This document shows, piece after piece, positions 15,294-21,357 of a stretch of DNA of 21,357 nucleotides. The position numbers and the translations under genes were made by a program. Source of the DNA: an uncultured Dialister sp. (GTDB taxonomy: Bacteria > Bacillota > Negativicutes > Veillonellales > Dialisteraceae); NCBI GenBank assembly GCA_900543455.1, contig UQRR01000031.1:1-21357 (forward strand), read 5' to 3'. The notes beneath the pieces are model-generated. The model did no database searches. It saw only the letters and a list, made by a program, of their open reading frames with translations, and was not told where the DNA came from. Within the stretch, counting starts at the first letter, position 1. Every line of letters starts with the position of its first letter.

Positions 15294-15845
15294 ATGGAGG
15301 GCAGAAAGAAATGGGCACTGCCGCTGGGGCTTGCCGGCGTGGTACTTCTGATCCTCTGGGGTGCGCTGGGTGTGGGGACGGCATCGAAACTGTTTCCTGA
15401 GAAGCCAAAGGCGATGCCTTCCGTGACTGCGTCAGAGGGGGCTTCTTCCTCTTCGGCGCTTCCGCAGGAAGAAAGCCGCCGCGTCTATGATGCGTCATCG
15501 TATGTCAGGGGAAAGCCGCTTGCTGATCCCTTTCACATGGAGTCGATGACAGAAAAGGCGATACCTGTAGAAACCGCAGGTGCATCCTTGCCTGCGGTAG
15601 CGCCTCGCATGGCGCATTCCTCTGCCGGAGCAGCAAAAGAGAATAGGTCGTATGCCTCTGATGTGCCTCGTCTCATGGGCGTCATGTCATTTGGCAGTGA
15701 GAAGCGAGCGGTCATAGAGGTCCATGGGGTGACGTACACGGTCAAAGAAGGAGAGCAGGCAGGACTATGGAATGTTTCCAGTATACAGGGAAAGACAGTC
15801 ACACTCGCCAGCGCTTCCGGCGTCTTAACGATCAGCACCCGCTGA
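15294..15845 (+). CDS. PilP/GspC-like secretin-partner protein
   Basis: A 183-residue inner-membrane protein likely to connect a secretin to its inner-membrane platform. Residues 8-28 form one membrane segment (ALPLGLAGVVLLILWGALGV). A flexible Ser/Ala/Pro-rich linker follows, with LADPF at 77-81 reminiscent of the NPF-type motif in PilP. The C-terminal domain (about 125-181: RLMGVMSFGSEKRAVIEVHG, then VTYTVKEGEQAGLWNVSSI) has the small beta-sandwich pattern of PilP and GspC HR domains. ATG 15294 has TTGGAGGT ahead; a reading from 15243 would translate the tandem repeat and is rejected. The secretin gene overlaps its end. Confidence 0.65.
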   Translation: MEGRKKWALPLGLAGVVLLILWGALGVGTASKLFPEKPKAMPSVTASEGASSSSALPQEESRRVYDASSYVRGKPLADPFHMESMTEKAIPVETAGASLPAVAPRMAHSSAGAAKENRSYASDVPRLMGVMSFGSEKRAVIEVHGVTYTVKEGEQAGLWNVSSIQGKTVTLASASGVLTISTR

Positions 15846-17242
15846 TAAGAACGGCGGGGGCTGTTTTTTGCTGTGCATTTTTGCTCTGGACAGGCATTTC
15901 CGCCAAGGAGCTGGATCTGGACACCAGCGCGCATGAGACGATGGTCGAAGAGCTGGCATCCCGCCCGCTGGATATGCCGAAGAGAGAAACGCCTGCACCG
16001 AGCATTTCTCTTGTGGAACCGCCGGCGGAGAAGACGGTGAGCCTTCACGTGAAAGATGCACCTGTCGCTGATGTGCTGAAAGGGCTCGCGGAGATGACGG
16101 GAGAGAATGTCATTTTTTCTTCCCATGTGAAGGAGCGGGTCACGGCCAGCCTCGATGATGTGACGCCGGAAGAAGCGATGACATCCATCATGGCGGCCTG
16201 TGGACTTGCCGGGCGGAAAGAGGGAAGTACGCTTATTATTTTTTCCGCCGTAACGGAGAAAGAGTCCGGCATCTTTGCGAAGTCATACCGCCTTTCCTAT
16301 GCGAATGCCAAGGAAGCTGCCGAAAGCCTGACGGACATGGTATCCAAAGGCAAGGTGTCTTATAACCAGTCAGCCAATACCGTGCTTGTGAGTGGGACGC
16401 CTGCCGAGCTGATGCAGGTGGATGCACTCCTTCGCGGTATGGATATCCCTGAAAAGCAGGTGAAGGTGGAGGCGGAAGTCATCGCAGTCAATAAAAGCTC
16501 GGCCAAAGAGCTGGGGCTGGACTGGAATTTCAAAAGCCTCACCGGCAGTGCGGACTATGACCGTGACAGCTGGACGGAGCAGCATTATGTGATGGGAGAA
16601 GATGGAAATATCAAGTACGACAGTGATGGAAATCCCAAGATCCGAAACATTGAAAAAAGCGGCTGGGACGTCACGATCCCTGATGGCTATGCCGGAATTT
16701 CCTATGGACGTGCGCCGGGCGGGCATCCCTACACCTTCTTCTTCCAGGCAAATCTGAATGCACTGGTCACCAAAGGCAAGGCAAAAGTACTGGCCAAGCC
16801 GCACGTTGTCACGATGAATGGCAGGAAAGCTGACATCCTGATTGGCAGCCGCATCCCTGTCATCGTCGAGCATATGGAAAATGGCGTGAAGACCACGACG
16901 ACGGAGTACAAAGACGCCGGCATCAAGCTCACATATACCCCCATTATCAGCGCGAACAATGAAATCACCGCTGATGTGGAAGCTGAAGTCTCGACTCCCT
17001 ACCTTGTCCCTGAGATGAAAGCGTACCGCATCATCACGCGTTCGGCGAATACGATGGTGCGTCTGGCATCCGGGCAGCTTCTTGCTATCGGCGGCCTCAT
17101 TGATAAGGAAGAAGGGAAAACCTTCCGCAAAGTACCCATTTTAGGAGACATCCCGCTTCTGGGAAAACTCTTCCAAAGTCATGGGAAAAGTCTGGAGGAG
17201 TCGGAAATCATTATACTTATCAGGGCGGATGTGATCGAATAA
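15767..17242 (+). CDS. pilQ: Secretin of a type IV pilus or type II secretion system (PilQ/GspD family)
   Basis: The secretin forms the outer-membrane channel for pili, DNA uptake or protein export. From ATG 15767 it has 491 residues: a hydrophobic export segment (about 29-46), an STN-type domain (89-161), a secretin N/KH domain (about 170-235) and the C-terminal secretin domain (about 240-490) with the signature VPILGDIPLLGKLF. ATG 15767 lies 79 bases inside the PilP-like gene and places 28 residues before the signal peptide. CTG at 15842, overlapping the PilP-like stop as CTGA, would give a classical signal peptide but is a rare start without a clear Shine-Dalgarno site. It is short for PilQ, with one N1-type domain. 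PilQ is preferred over GspD because PilP- and PilN-like genes are near. Confidence 0.85.
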   Translation: MECFQYTGKDSHTRQRFRRLNDQHPLIRTAGAVFCCAFLLWTGISAKELDLDTSAHETMVEELASRPLDMPKRETPAPSISLVEPPAEKTVSLHVKDAPVADVLKGLAEMTGENVIFSSHVKERVTASLDDVTPEEAMTSIMAACGLAGRKEGSTLIIFSAVTEKESGIFAKSYRLSYANAKEAAESLTDMVSKGKVSYNQSANTVLVSGTPAELMQVDALLRGMDIPEKQVKVEAEVIAVNKSSAKELGLDWNFKSLTGSADYDRDSWTEQHYVMGEDGNIKYDSDGNPKIRNIEKSGWDVTIPDGYAGISYGRAPGGHPYTFFFQANLNALVTKGKAKVLAKPHVVTMNGRKADILIGSRIPVIVEHMENGVKTTTTEYKDAGIKLTYTPIISANNEITADVEAEVSTPYLVPEMKAYRIITRSANTMVRLASGQLLAIGGLIDKEEGKTFRKVPILGDIPLLGKLFQSHGKSLEESEIIILIRADVIE

Positions 17243-17250
17243 AGAGGGGG

Positions 17251-17275
17251 AGTAGCTAGTGACTGGGGACTAGGA
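17251..17275. repeat. CTAG-rich tandem repeat, copy 3 (short)
   Basis: AGTAGCTAGTGACTGGGG followed by ACTAGG, nine bases after the secretin stop. Same family as the tracts at 12010, 15220 and 17735. Confidence 0.55.
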
Positions 17276-17320
17276 GACATCAGACTCCCGTATCGTCATT
17301 TCGAGCGAAGCGAGAAATCT
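17273..17320. repeat. 48-bp direct repeat, first copy
   Basis: GGAGACATCAGACTCCCGTA followed by TCGTCATTTCGAGCGAAGCG and AGAAATCT. The second copy at 17513-17560 differs at only about three positions. ATTTCGAG-CGAA-GCGAGAAAT within it is a near-perfect hairpin, of a kind common between genes in many bacteria. Confidence 0.7.
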
Positions 17321-17408
17321 TTGTCATTCGCGGCCTAAGACTCACGCTTTCACCACATGTGCCGCGCGCTTCTCCGCTTTCCTCATCTGTCTTTCATACC
17401 GCTCGTGC

Positions 17409-17462
17409 CCTATCCGCCCCTACGGGGCACCTTCCCCTCGAGGGGAAGGCTGACGATACGAG
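17409..17462. repeat. Double-hairpin REP-like repeat, inverted copy C
   Basis: On the minus strand this reads CTCGTATCGTCAGCCTTCCC, then CTCGAGGGGAAGGTGCCCCG and TAGGGGCGGATAG, matching 230-281 with few differences. Both hairpins are intact: CTTCCCCTCGAGGGGAAG is a perfect palindrome here, and GCCCCTACGGGGC is the second. The T-to-C change that completes the palindrome keeps pairing. Confidence 0.7.
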
Positions 17463-17512
17463 GGAAACCTGCCATCGCAGTTCTACGGGCATCGCCAGAT
17501 TTATGCTGCGGC

Positions 17513-17560
17513 GGAGACATCCGGCTTCCGTATCGTCATTTCGAGCGAAGCGAGAAATCT
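17513..17560. repeat. 48-bp direct repeat, second copy
   Basis: This is the partner of 17273-17320, 240 bases downstream in the same orientation, beginning GGAGACATCCGGCTTCCGTA. The arrangement suggests local duplication or repeated insertion of the same mobile palindrome at similar flanks. Confidence 0.7.
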
Positions 17561-17606
17561 TCCTTGCAGACCGATAAACGATGGATGTGCGAAAGCAGAA
17601 ATACGT

Positions 17607-17718
17607 AGCACCAAGGCGTCGTTTCCCTGTATGTGCTTATGTGATACTGAGCGCAGTGCAAGAAAGATCCCTCGGCTGCGCTCGGGATGACGATATGGGG
17701 AAGGGATATCACCACAAG
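17607..17718. repeat. Dispersed repeat, copy 2 (pair of 83-198)
   Basis: AGCACCAAGGCGTCGTTT, GCGCAGTGCAAGAAAGATCC and CTCGGCTGCGCTCGGGATGA occur in the same order and orientation as in 83-198. In this copy the CTCGGCTGCGCTCGGG core is followed by ATGACGATATGGGGAAGGGA and ends near CCACAAG. Confidence 0.6.
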
Positions 17719-17734
17719 TTTGAAAGAAGGGATG

Positions 17735-17793
17735 AGTGGCTAGTGACTAGTGACTTGTGACTGGTAGCTAGGGATTAGTGGCTAGGGATTAGG
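17735..17793. repeat. CTAG-rich tandem repeat, copy 4
   Basis: AGTGGCTAGTGACTAGTGAC, TTGTGACTGGTAGCTAGGGA, then TTAGTGGCTAGGGATTAGG. Its last 28 bases or so match the end of the tract at 12010-12053 almost exactly, showing that these are copies of one element and not only chance low complexity. Confidence 0.6.
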
Positions 17794-17863
17794 TTTGCGA
17801 TACGAGAAAACCGCCAGTTTCAAACCTCTGCGGCGCTTCCGTGTTTTTATGCGCCGCACCACC

Positions 17864-17894
17864 ATTTCTCATTTCTCATTTCTAATTTCTCATT
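17864..17894. repeat. Heptamer tandem repeat ATTTCTC
   Basis: ATTTCTC is repeated about four times (third unit ATTTCTA). A single complementary pair, GAAATGAGAAATGG, is seen after the ABC-F gene near 19928. Function unknown. Confidence 0.6.
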
Positions 17895-17952
17895 CAAGTG
17901 AGGTTTTCATCCCCAATCAAGGGGCGTTCCGACCCACGGGCTAACCCTGAAC

Positions 17953-17991
17953 CTATAAACTATTTTTATAGACCGACATGCTACATGCCGG
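17953..17991 (+). promoter_or_regulatory. Paired hairpins just upstream of the ABC-F gene
   Basis: CTATAAA (17953-17959) pairs with TTTATAG (17965-17971), and CCGACATG (17973-17980) pairs with CATGCCGG (17984-17991) with one mismatch. The second hairpin ends just before the CGGAG ribosome binding site. Either could affect translation of the ABC-F gene. Some ABC-F genes are controlled by attenuation, but no leader peptide or alternative terminator could be shown here. Confidence 0.4.
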
Positions 17992-18006
17992 CCACGGAGT
18001 ATTACT

Positions 18007-19893
18007 ATGGCAATTCTACGTATCAACGGTCTGTCGAAATCCTTCGGCATCAAGACTGTCTTTGAAAATGTTTCCTTTGACATTCGAAGCGGGGAACGCA
18101 TCGGTCTGGTCGGTGCGAATGGCGCGGGCAAGACGACGCTCTTGAAATGCATTCGCGGTGATGAGGAATATGATAAAGGCTCCGTCAAGGCGAGCGACGG
18201 TGCCATCATCGGCTACCTCCGTCAGGATTTCAATTACACCTCCCATACCATCCGCGAGGAAATGGAGGAGGCGTGGCGGGATGTCCTCTTTTATAAAGAT
18301 CGCATCGAAGCGCTGACGAAAGAGCTCGAGCAGCACAAGGACGATGAGAAGCTCATTGAGCAGTATGGCAAGGCGGAAGAGCGATTTGAATTCTTAGGCG
18401 GTTATGATTATGAGTCGATGACGAAAAAGATCCTGACCGGGCTCGGCTTCAGAGAGGAGGATTGGGACAGAGATATCCACGCCTTCTCCGGCGGGCAGAA
18501 GGTCCGTATCAACCTTGCCGCCGCCTTCGTGCGCCATCCGGATTTCCTTCTCCTAGACGAACCGACGAACCACCTCGACATGGGCATGCTCGAGTGGCTC
18601 GAAGACTACCTGCGCTCGTACAAAGGCGGGATTCTCATGATCTCCCATGACCGCTATTTCCTGGATGCAGCGGCGACGGGGATCATCGATCTGGAGAACC
18701 ATCATATCCGAAGCTTCCGCGGAGGCTACTCGCGCTATCTGGAGACAAAGACGAACCAGGACAAAGCCTACCAGAAGGCTTACGACAAGCAGCAGGAGCA
18801 CATCAAGGAAACGGAAGAGTATATCCGACGCTACAAGGCAGGCATCAAGGCGAAGCAGGCGCGCGGCCGCCAGTCACAGCTGAACCGCCTCGAGCGTCTC
18901 GATAAGCCTGTCCATCAGGCGACGCTCCGTTTCCACTTCGATCCGCCGCAGGAATGCGCGGAGAAGGTGCTCGACATCGTGCGTGCGAAAGCCTCCTACA
19001 AGGATCACCTGATCTTTGACAATCTGAATCTTCATCTCAAGAAAGGCGAAGTCCTCGGCCTCATCGGGCCGAATGGTGCAGGCAAGACTACGCTCTTAAA
19101 GCTCATCACGGGAGAAAAGACGGCAGACAGCGGCATCATCCAGCTCGGCAATAATGTGAAGATGGGCTACTACTCGCAGGAGCAGGAGCGACTCCATCCC
19201 GAGCTTTCCGTCCTTGATGAAGTGCGTGACACCTTCAATTTCGGAGAGAAGGAAGCCAGAAATATCCTCGGCATGTTCCTGTTCCGCGGCGATGACGTAT
19301 TCAAGCAGGTCGCCATGCTCTCCGGCGGAGAGAAGGCACGTCTCTCGCTCCTGTGCCTCTTTCTCGAGAAACCGAATTTTCTCATCCTCGACGAACCGAC
19401 GAACCACCTCGATATCCCTACGAGGGAGATCATGGAGCAGGCCATCCAGGCCTTCGGCGGCACCTCACTCGTCGTCTCTCATGACCGCTATTTCTTAGAT
19501 AAGATCACGACCCGCATCGTAGAAATGGAACATGGAAAGCTCACCGAGTACCTCGGAAACTACAGCTACTATAAAGAGAAAAAGCTCGACCTCGAAGCCT
19601 TTGAAAAAGACCGCAGCGGGGAAGAGACTGTAGAAGAAGAGCCGGAGGAAGATAAGACTGCGCCTGAGAAGGAACACCAGAAGAAGCAGGAAGTCTCGGC
19701 CGTAGAAAAGGAAAAGCTCAGCCATGTGGAAATGGAGATCGGCCGCCTCGAAGCGACGGTCAAGATGTACACCGCGCAGATGAGCATGAATCCGGACAAC
19801 TATGCAGACCTCGCCGCCGAGTATGACGAAGCACAGAAAAAGCTCGAAGCTCTCTATGAGAAATGGGACGAGCTTGCCGCGAAAATGGACTAA
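18007..19893 (+). CDS. ABC-F family ATPase (ribosome-associated translation factor)
   Basis: ABC-F proteins bind the ribosomal E site and relieve stalled translation; some give antibiotic protection. This 628-residue protein has two ABC domains and no membrane segment. Domain 1 has Walker A GANGAGKT (36-43), signature FSGGQ (160-164) and DEPTNHLD (184-191). Domain 2 has GPNGAGKT (354-361), LSGGE (438-442) and DEPTNHLD (from 462). The interdomain linker (about 240-310, YIRRYKAGIKAKQARGRQSQ) is the P-site tRNA interaction motif region. A charged segment and a C-terminal coiled coil (about 570-628) resemble Uup/YdiF-type members. Both ATP sites look intact. The preceding gap is non-coding and a strong terminator follows, so it is probably monocistronic. 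A role in resistance cannot be judged from the sequence; a housekeeping factor is more likely. Confidence 0.92.
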   Translation: MAILRINGLSKSFGIKTVFENVSFDIRSGERIGLVGANGAGKTTLLKCIRGDEEYDKGSVKASDGAIIGYLRQDFNYTSHTIREEMEEAWRDVLFYKDRIEALTKELEQHKDDEKLIEQYGKAEERFEFLGGYDYESMTKKILTGLGFREEDWDRDIHAFSGGQKVRINLAAAFVRHPDFLLLDEPTNHLDMGMLEWLEDYLRSYKGGILMISHDRYFLDAAATGIIDLENHHIRSFRGGYSRYLETKTNQDKAYQKAYDKQQEHIKETEEYIRRYKAGIKAKQARGRQSQLNRLERLDKPVHQATLRFHFDPPQECAEKVLDIVRAKASYKDHLIFDNLNLHLKKGEVLGLIGPNGAGKTTLLKLITGEKTADSGIIQLGNNVKMGYYSQEQERLHPELSVLDEVRDTFNFGEKEARNILGMFLFRGDDVFKQVAMLSGGEKARLSLLCLFLEKPNFLILDEPTNHLDIPTREIMEQAIQAFGGTSLVVSHDRYFLDKITTRIVEMEHGKLTEYLGNYSYYKEKKLDLEAFEKDRSGEETVEEEPEEDKTAPEKEHQKKQEVSAVEKEKLSHVEMEIGRLEATVKMYTAQMSMNPDNYADLAAEYDEAQKKLEALYEKWDELAAKMD

Positions 19894-19895
19894 AG

Positions 19896-19922
19896 AAAGA
19901 CGCCTATTGAGGCGTCTTTTTT
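19896..19922 (+). terminator. Strong intrinsic terminator after the ABC-F gene
   Basis: AAAGACGCCT (19896-19905) pairs with AGGCGTCTTT (19910-19919) around ATTG, followed by a T6 run to 19922. It begins three bases after the stop codon. Confidence 0.92.
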
Positions 19923-19992
19923 GATGCGAAATGAGAAATGGTGATGCGGAGAAAATGCCATTTTAACAATAGCGCGAGCCAACCCCGCCTCG

Positions 19993-20039
19993 CTGCTCCC
20001 CACTTGCCCCTTCCAGAGGAAGGGGCAAGTGGGGAGCAG
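19993..20039. repeat. Perfect 22-bp palindrome with 3-base loop
   Basis: CTGCTCCCCACTTGCCCCTT-CC (19993-20014) and its exact complement at 20018-20039 flank AGA. The inner part, CCCCTTCC-AGA-GGAAGGGG, resembles the first hairpin of the REP-like repeats at 205, 573 and 17409. No T run follows, so it is not a typical terminator. It lies in the gap between the ABC-F gene and the methylase-like gene. Confidence 0.85.
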
Positions 20040-20111
20040 GGGTGATGGACGGCGCGCAGCGCTGCTGCATCCGCGATGCGGATGCAAAGTGAGGAACGTG
20101 GATCTTATTTA

Positions 20112-20120
20112 TGCTATACT
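20112..20120 (+). promoter_or_regulatory. Candidate extended -10 promoter of the methylase-like gene
   Basis: TGCTATACT fits an extended -10 element (TGnTATAnT class). No -35 box is evident at the usual distance. Initiation near 20127 would give a leader of about 20 bases with the AGGAGGTGA site. Confidence 0.45.
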
Positions 20121-20146
20121 GTAAGAAACAGACAGGAGGTGAGCCT

Positions 20147-20974
20147 TTGATCGATATACAGAAGGATATCAGAGAGCTCTCTATGATGGGGCTCATGGAG
20201 AAGCTGCTCGCGGACAAGACCACGGGACGCCATATCCTCTGGGCGACGGATGCCTATGAGACGGAGGGCGAAGCGTATGGACGCGGGCGGGAAATCGAGC
20301 TTGCGGAGATTTCGCTTGTGAAAACGCGGGCGCGGAAGGCGGCGGAGCAGCAGTCGAGCCGCACGAGGCGGCATGGGGAAGTCTTTACGCCGCGCTGGGT
20401 CTGTGATTTCATGAATGACGCGCTCGATCGAGACTGGTTCAGCGTAGAAAAGATGGAGCCGGACGTGTGGGAGGATCTGGATGCGCTCTTTTGGCAGAAG
20501 AAGGGACATAAGACACCGCGCTGGCAGCGGTATGTGGACAGCCGGCGTCTGGAAATCACCTGCGGAGAGGCACCCTATCTGGCCGAGCGCTATGATGTAT
20601 CGACAGGGGAAGAAATCGAAGTTTCTTCCCGCCGCGGACTGCTTGATCGGAAGCTCCTTGCGATCTCGCACTTTACGGAGACGAGAGAGGATTGGCAGCA
20701 CTGGGCACTCCGCGCGGTGGAAGCAACGTATGGCTATGAGTTTCAGGGAGACAATCTCTTGATCGCCCGTGTGAATATCATGAAGACGGTGATGGAGCAT
20801 TACTTCTCGAAGTGGGAGGAGGCGGCGCCCGCCTCTTTCCTTCGAAAGATGACAAATAAGGTGGCGTGGAATCTCTGGCAGATGGATGGGCTCTCGGGCC
20901 GCATCCCGTACTGCGCGGAGGATCCGGAGGGCGCGGATCTATTCTCCTTTACTATGAAAACATCTCGTGATTGA
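20147..20974 (+). CDS. DNA adenine methylase-like protein (restriction subunit M type)
   Basis: A 275-residue protein resembling a family often annotated as restriction endonuclease subunit M. HGEVFTPRWVCDFMND (77-92) is a motif-X-like block and RRLEITCGEAPYLAERYD (133-150) is a motif-I-like S-adenosylmethionine site; YGYEFQGDNLLIARVNI (195-211) is also typical. No NPPY-type catalytic motif is visible, so methylase activity is uncertain. TTG 20147 is chosen because AGGAGGTGA (20134-20142) lies four bases upstream; the ATG at 20111 overlaps the -10 element. The protein ends at LFSFTMKTSRD, and the +1 frame beyond reads VIEKWRKK, which resembles the tail I remember for the family, so a late frameshift or truncation next to the IS110 element is possible. 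Confidence 0.65.
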   Translation: MIDIQKDIRELSMMGLMEKLLADKTTGRHILWATDAYETEGEAYGRGREIELAEISLVKTRARKAAEQQSSRTRRHGEVFTPRWVCDFMNDALDRDWFSVEKMEPDVWEDLDALFWQKKGHKTPRWQRYVDSRRLEITCGEAPYLAERYDVSTGEEIEVSSRRGLLDRKLLAISHFTETREDWQHWALRAVEATYGYEFQGDNLLIARVNIMKTVMEHYFSKWEEAAPASFLRKMTNKVAWNLWQMDGLSGRIPYCAEDPEGADLFSFTMKTSRD

Positions 20975-21027
20975 AAAATGGCGCAAAAAGCTCCCCTCTA
21001 TAACTTCCCATTAAAAACTTATGAGCG
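20975..21027. mobile_element. Likely right end of the IS110 element
   Basis: This short stretch lies between the methylase-like stop and the transposase stop. The element boundary must be within or near it, but its exact position cannot be set without an uninterrupted homologue. In the IS110 group the bridge-RNA segment lies upstream of the transposase, which is outside this window; this side is expected to be short, as seen. Confidence 0.4.
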
Positions 21028-21357
21028 CTATGTAGCTGCCTGAATCGAAATCGAAAGTGTGGCTTCCTTCAAATTCACTCCCAGCTTTGTCAGTTTTTTC
21101 AAGTAGTATTTTTTCTTCTTTTCTTTATTGAACTGGTTGTAATAATCTTCTCCAAGATCTTTAAACCTTTCACCGGACTTGAGAATATGATAGATTGCAA
21201 TAAGCATGGAATGAGCTACAGCCACACTAGCGCGGTTGGCACCTCGCCTCGCCGCTATCTTTTGATACCGGGCTTTAAAGAATGAGTTCTTTTTGCGAGC
21301 AGCCACCTTCGCACTTTGTATCAGCGTACTCTTAAGTGTTGGATTTCCCTTCGTTGT
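21028..21357 (-). CDS. IS110-family transposase, C-terminal part (runs off the window)
   Basis: On the minus strand the frame is open from the window edge to a TAG at 21028 and encodes 109 residues. It reads GNPTLKSTLIQSAKVAARKK, then NSFFKARYQKIAARRGANRA and SVAVAHSMLIAIYHILKSGE, the conserved C-terminal (Transposase_20) region of IS110-type DEDD transposases. GTG at 21306 is an internal codon, not a start; the N-terminal catalytic part lies beyond the edge. The unusual lysine-rich stretch EKKKKYYLKKL is near the end. IS110 elements lack long terminal inverted repeats, and none are seen. Confidence 0.85.
   Translation of the reverse strand, partial: TTKGNPTLKSTLIQSAKVAARKKNSFFKARYQKIAARRGANRASVAVAHSMLIAIYHILKSGERFKDLGEDYYNQFNKEKKKKYYLKKLTKLGVNLKEATLSISIQAAT

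Larger units (their letters stand above)
17243..18006. other. Gene-free, repeat-rich intergenic region
   Basis: No gene or RNA gene was recognised in these 764 bases. They contain two CTAG-type tracts (17251-17275, 17735-17793), a 48-bp direct repeat (17273-17320 and 17513-17560), an inverted copy of the double-hairpin repeat (17409-17462), a long dispersed repeat shared with 83-198, a GCGGCGC hairpin (17829-17858) and a heptamer tandem repeat (17864-17894). Short plus-strand frames at 17357-17608 translate these repeats. Confidence 0.65.

Noticed and set aside
17357..17608. Small plus-strand frames in the gap after the secretin
   Set aside because: They are made of dispersed repeats and lack ribosome binding sites.

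Overview
The window looks like chromosome of a diderm Firmicute (Negativicutes, perhaps near Dialister or Megasphaera; the genus is a guess). Reasons: Firmicute-like AGGAGG ribosome binding sites and an ABC-F protein occur next to outer-membrane machinery (an LptD/OstA-like barrel, a secretin and a PilP-like lipoprotein-free inner-membrane protein). The intergenic DNA is unusually rich in short dispersed palindromes and CTAG-type tandem repeats.

Layout. 1-776 is non-coding and packed with dispersed repeats. 777-2168 encodes a PilM/PilN (GspL-like) pilus or secretion platform protein and ends at a probable terminator. 2390-9922 is a complete type I-C CRISPR-Cas operon in canonical order, cas3-cas5c-cas8c-cas7-cas4-cas1-cas2, tightly packed with several 4-nt stop/start overlaps. 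Its leader (9923-10053) and an array of 18 repeats and 17 spacers (10054-11235) follow. Within cas8c there is a well-placed in-frame internal start (6674) that would give a 124-residue Cas11c small subunit. Terminators at about 2190-2240 and 11351-11383 bracket the CRISPR region.

From 11385 to 17242 there is an envelope cluster: a small exported protein of unknown function with its own promoter and a structured 5' leader; a 167-bp giant hairpin element; an exported protein with six short N-terminal repeats, translationally linked to an LptD-like outer-membrane protein; then a PilP/GspC-like protein and a secretin. The PilMN-like gene and the PilP/secretin pair are usually parts of one system, so the CRISPR locus and envelope genes sit in the middle of a scattered pilus/secretion set; no pilO is seen.

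17243-18006 is another repeat-rich gap. 18007-19893 is an ABC-F ATPase, ended by a strong terminator. After a gap holding a 22-bp perfect palindrome comes a DNA-methylase-like gene with a TTG start and no visible catalytic NPPY motif. The window closes with the 3' end of an IS110-family transposase on the minus strand.

The system itself is a known type (I-C). The points most worth following are the internal Cas11c start, the graded decay of the array with a terminal repeat whose hairpin has been lengthened to 11 bp, the 167-bp hairpin element, the unknown exported genes, and the dense intergenic repeat families.
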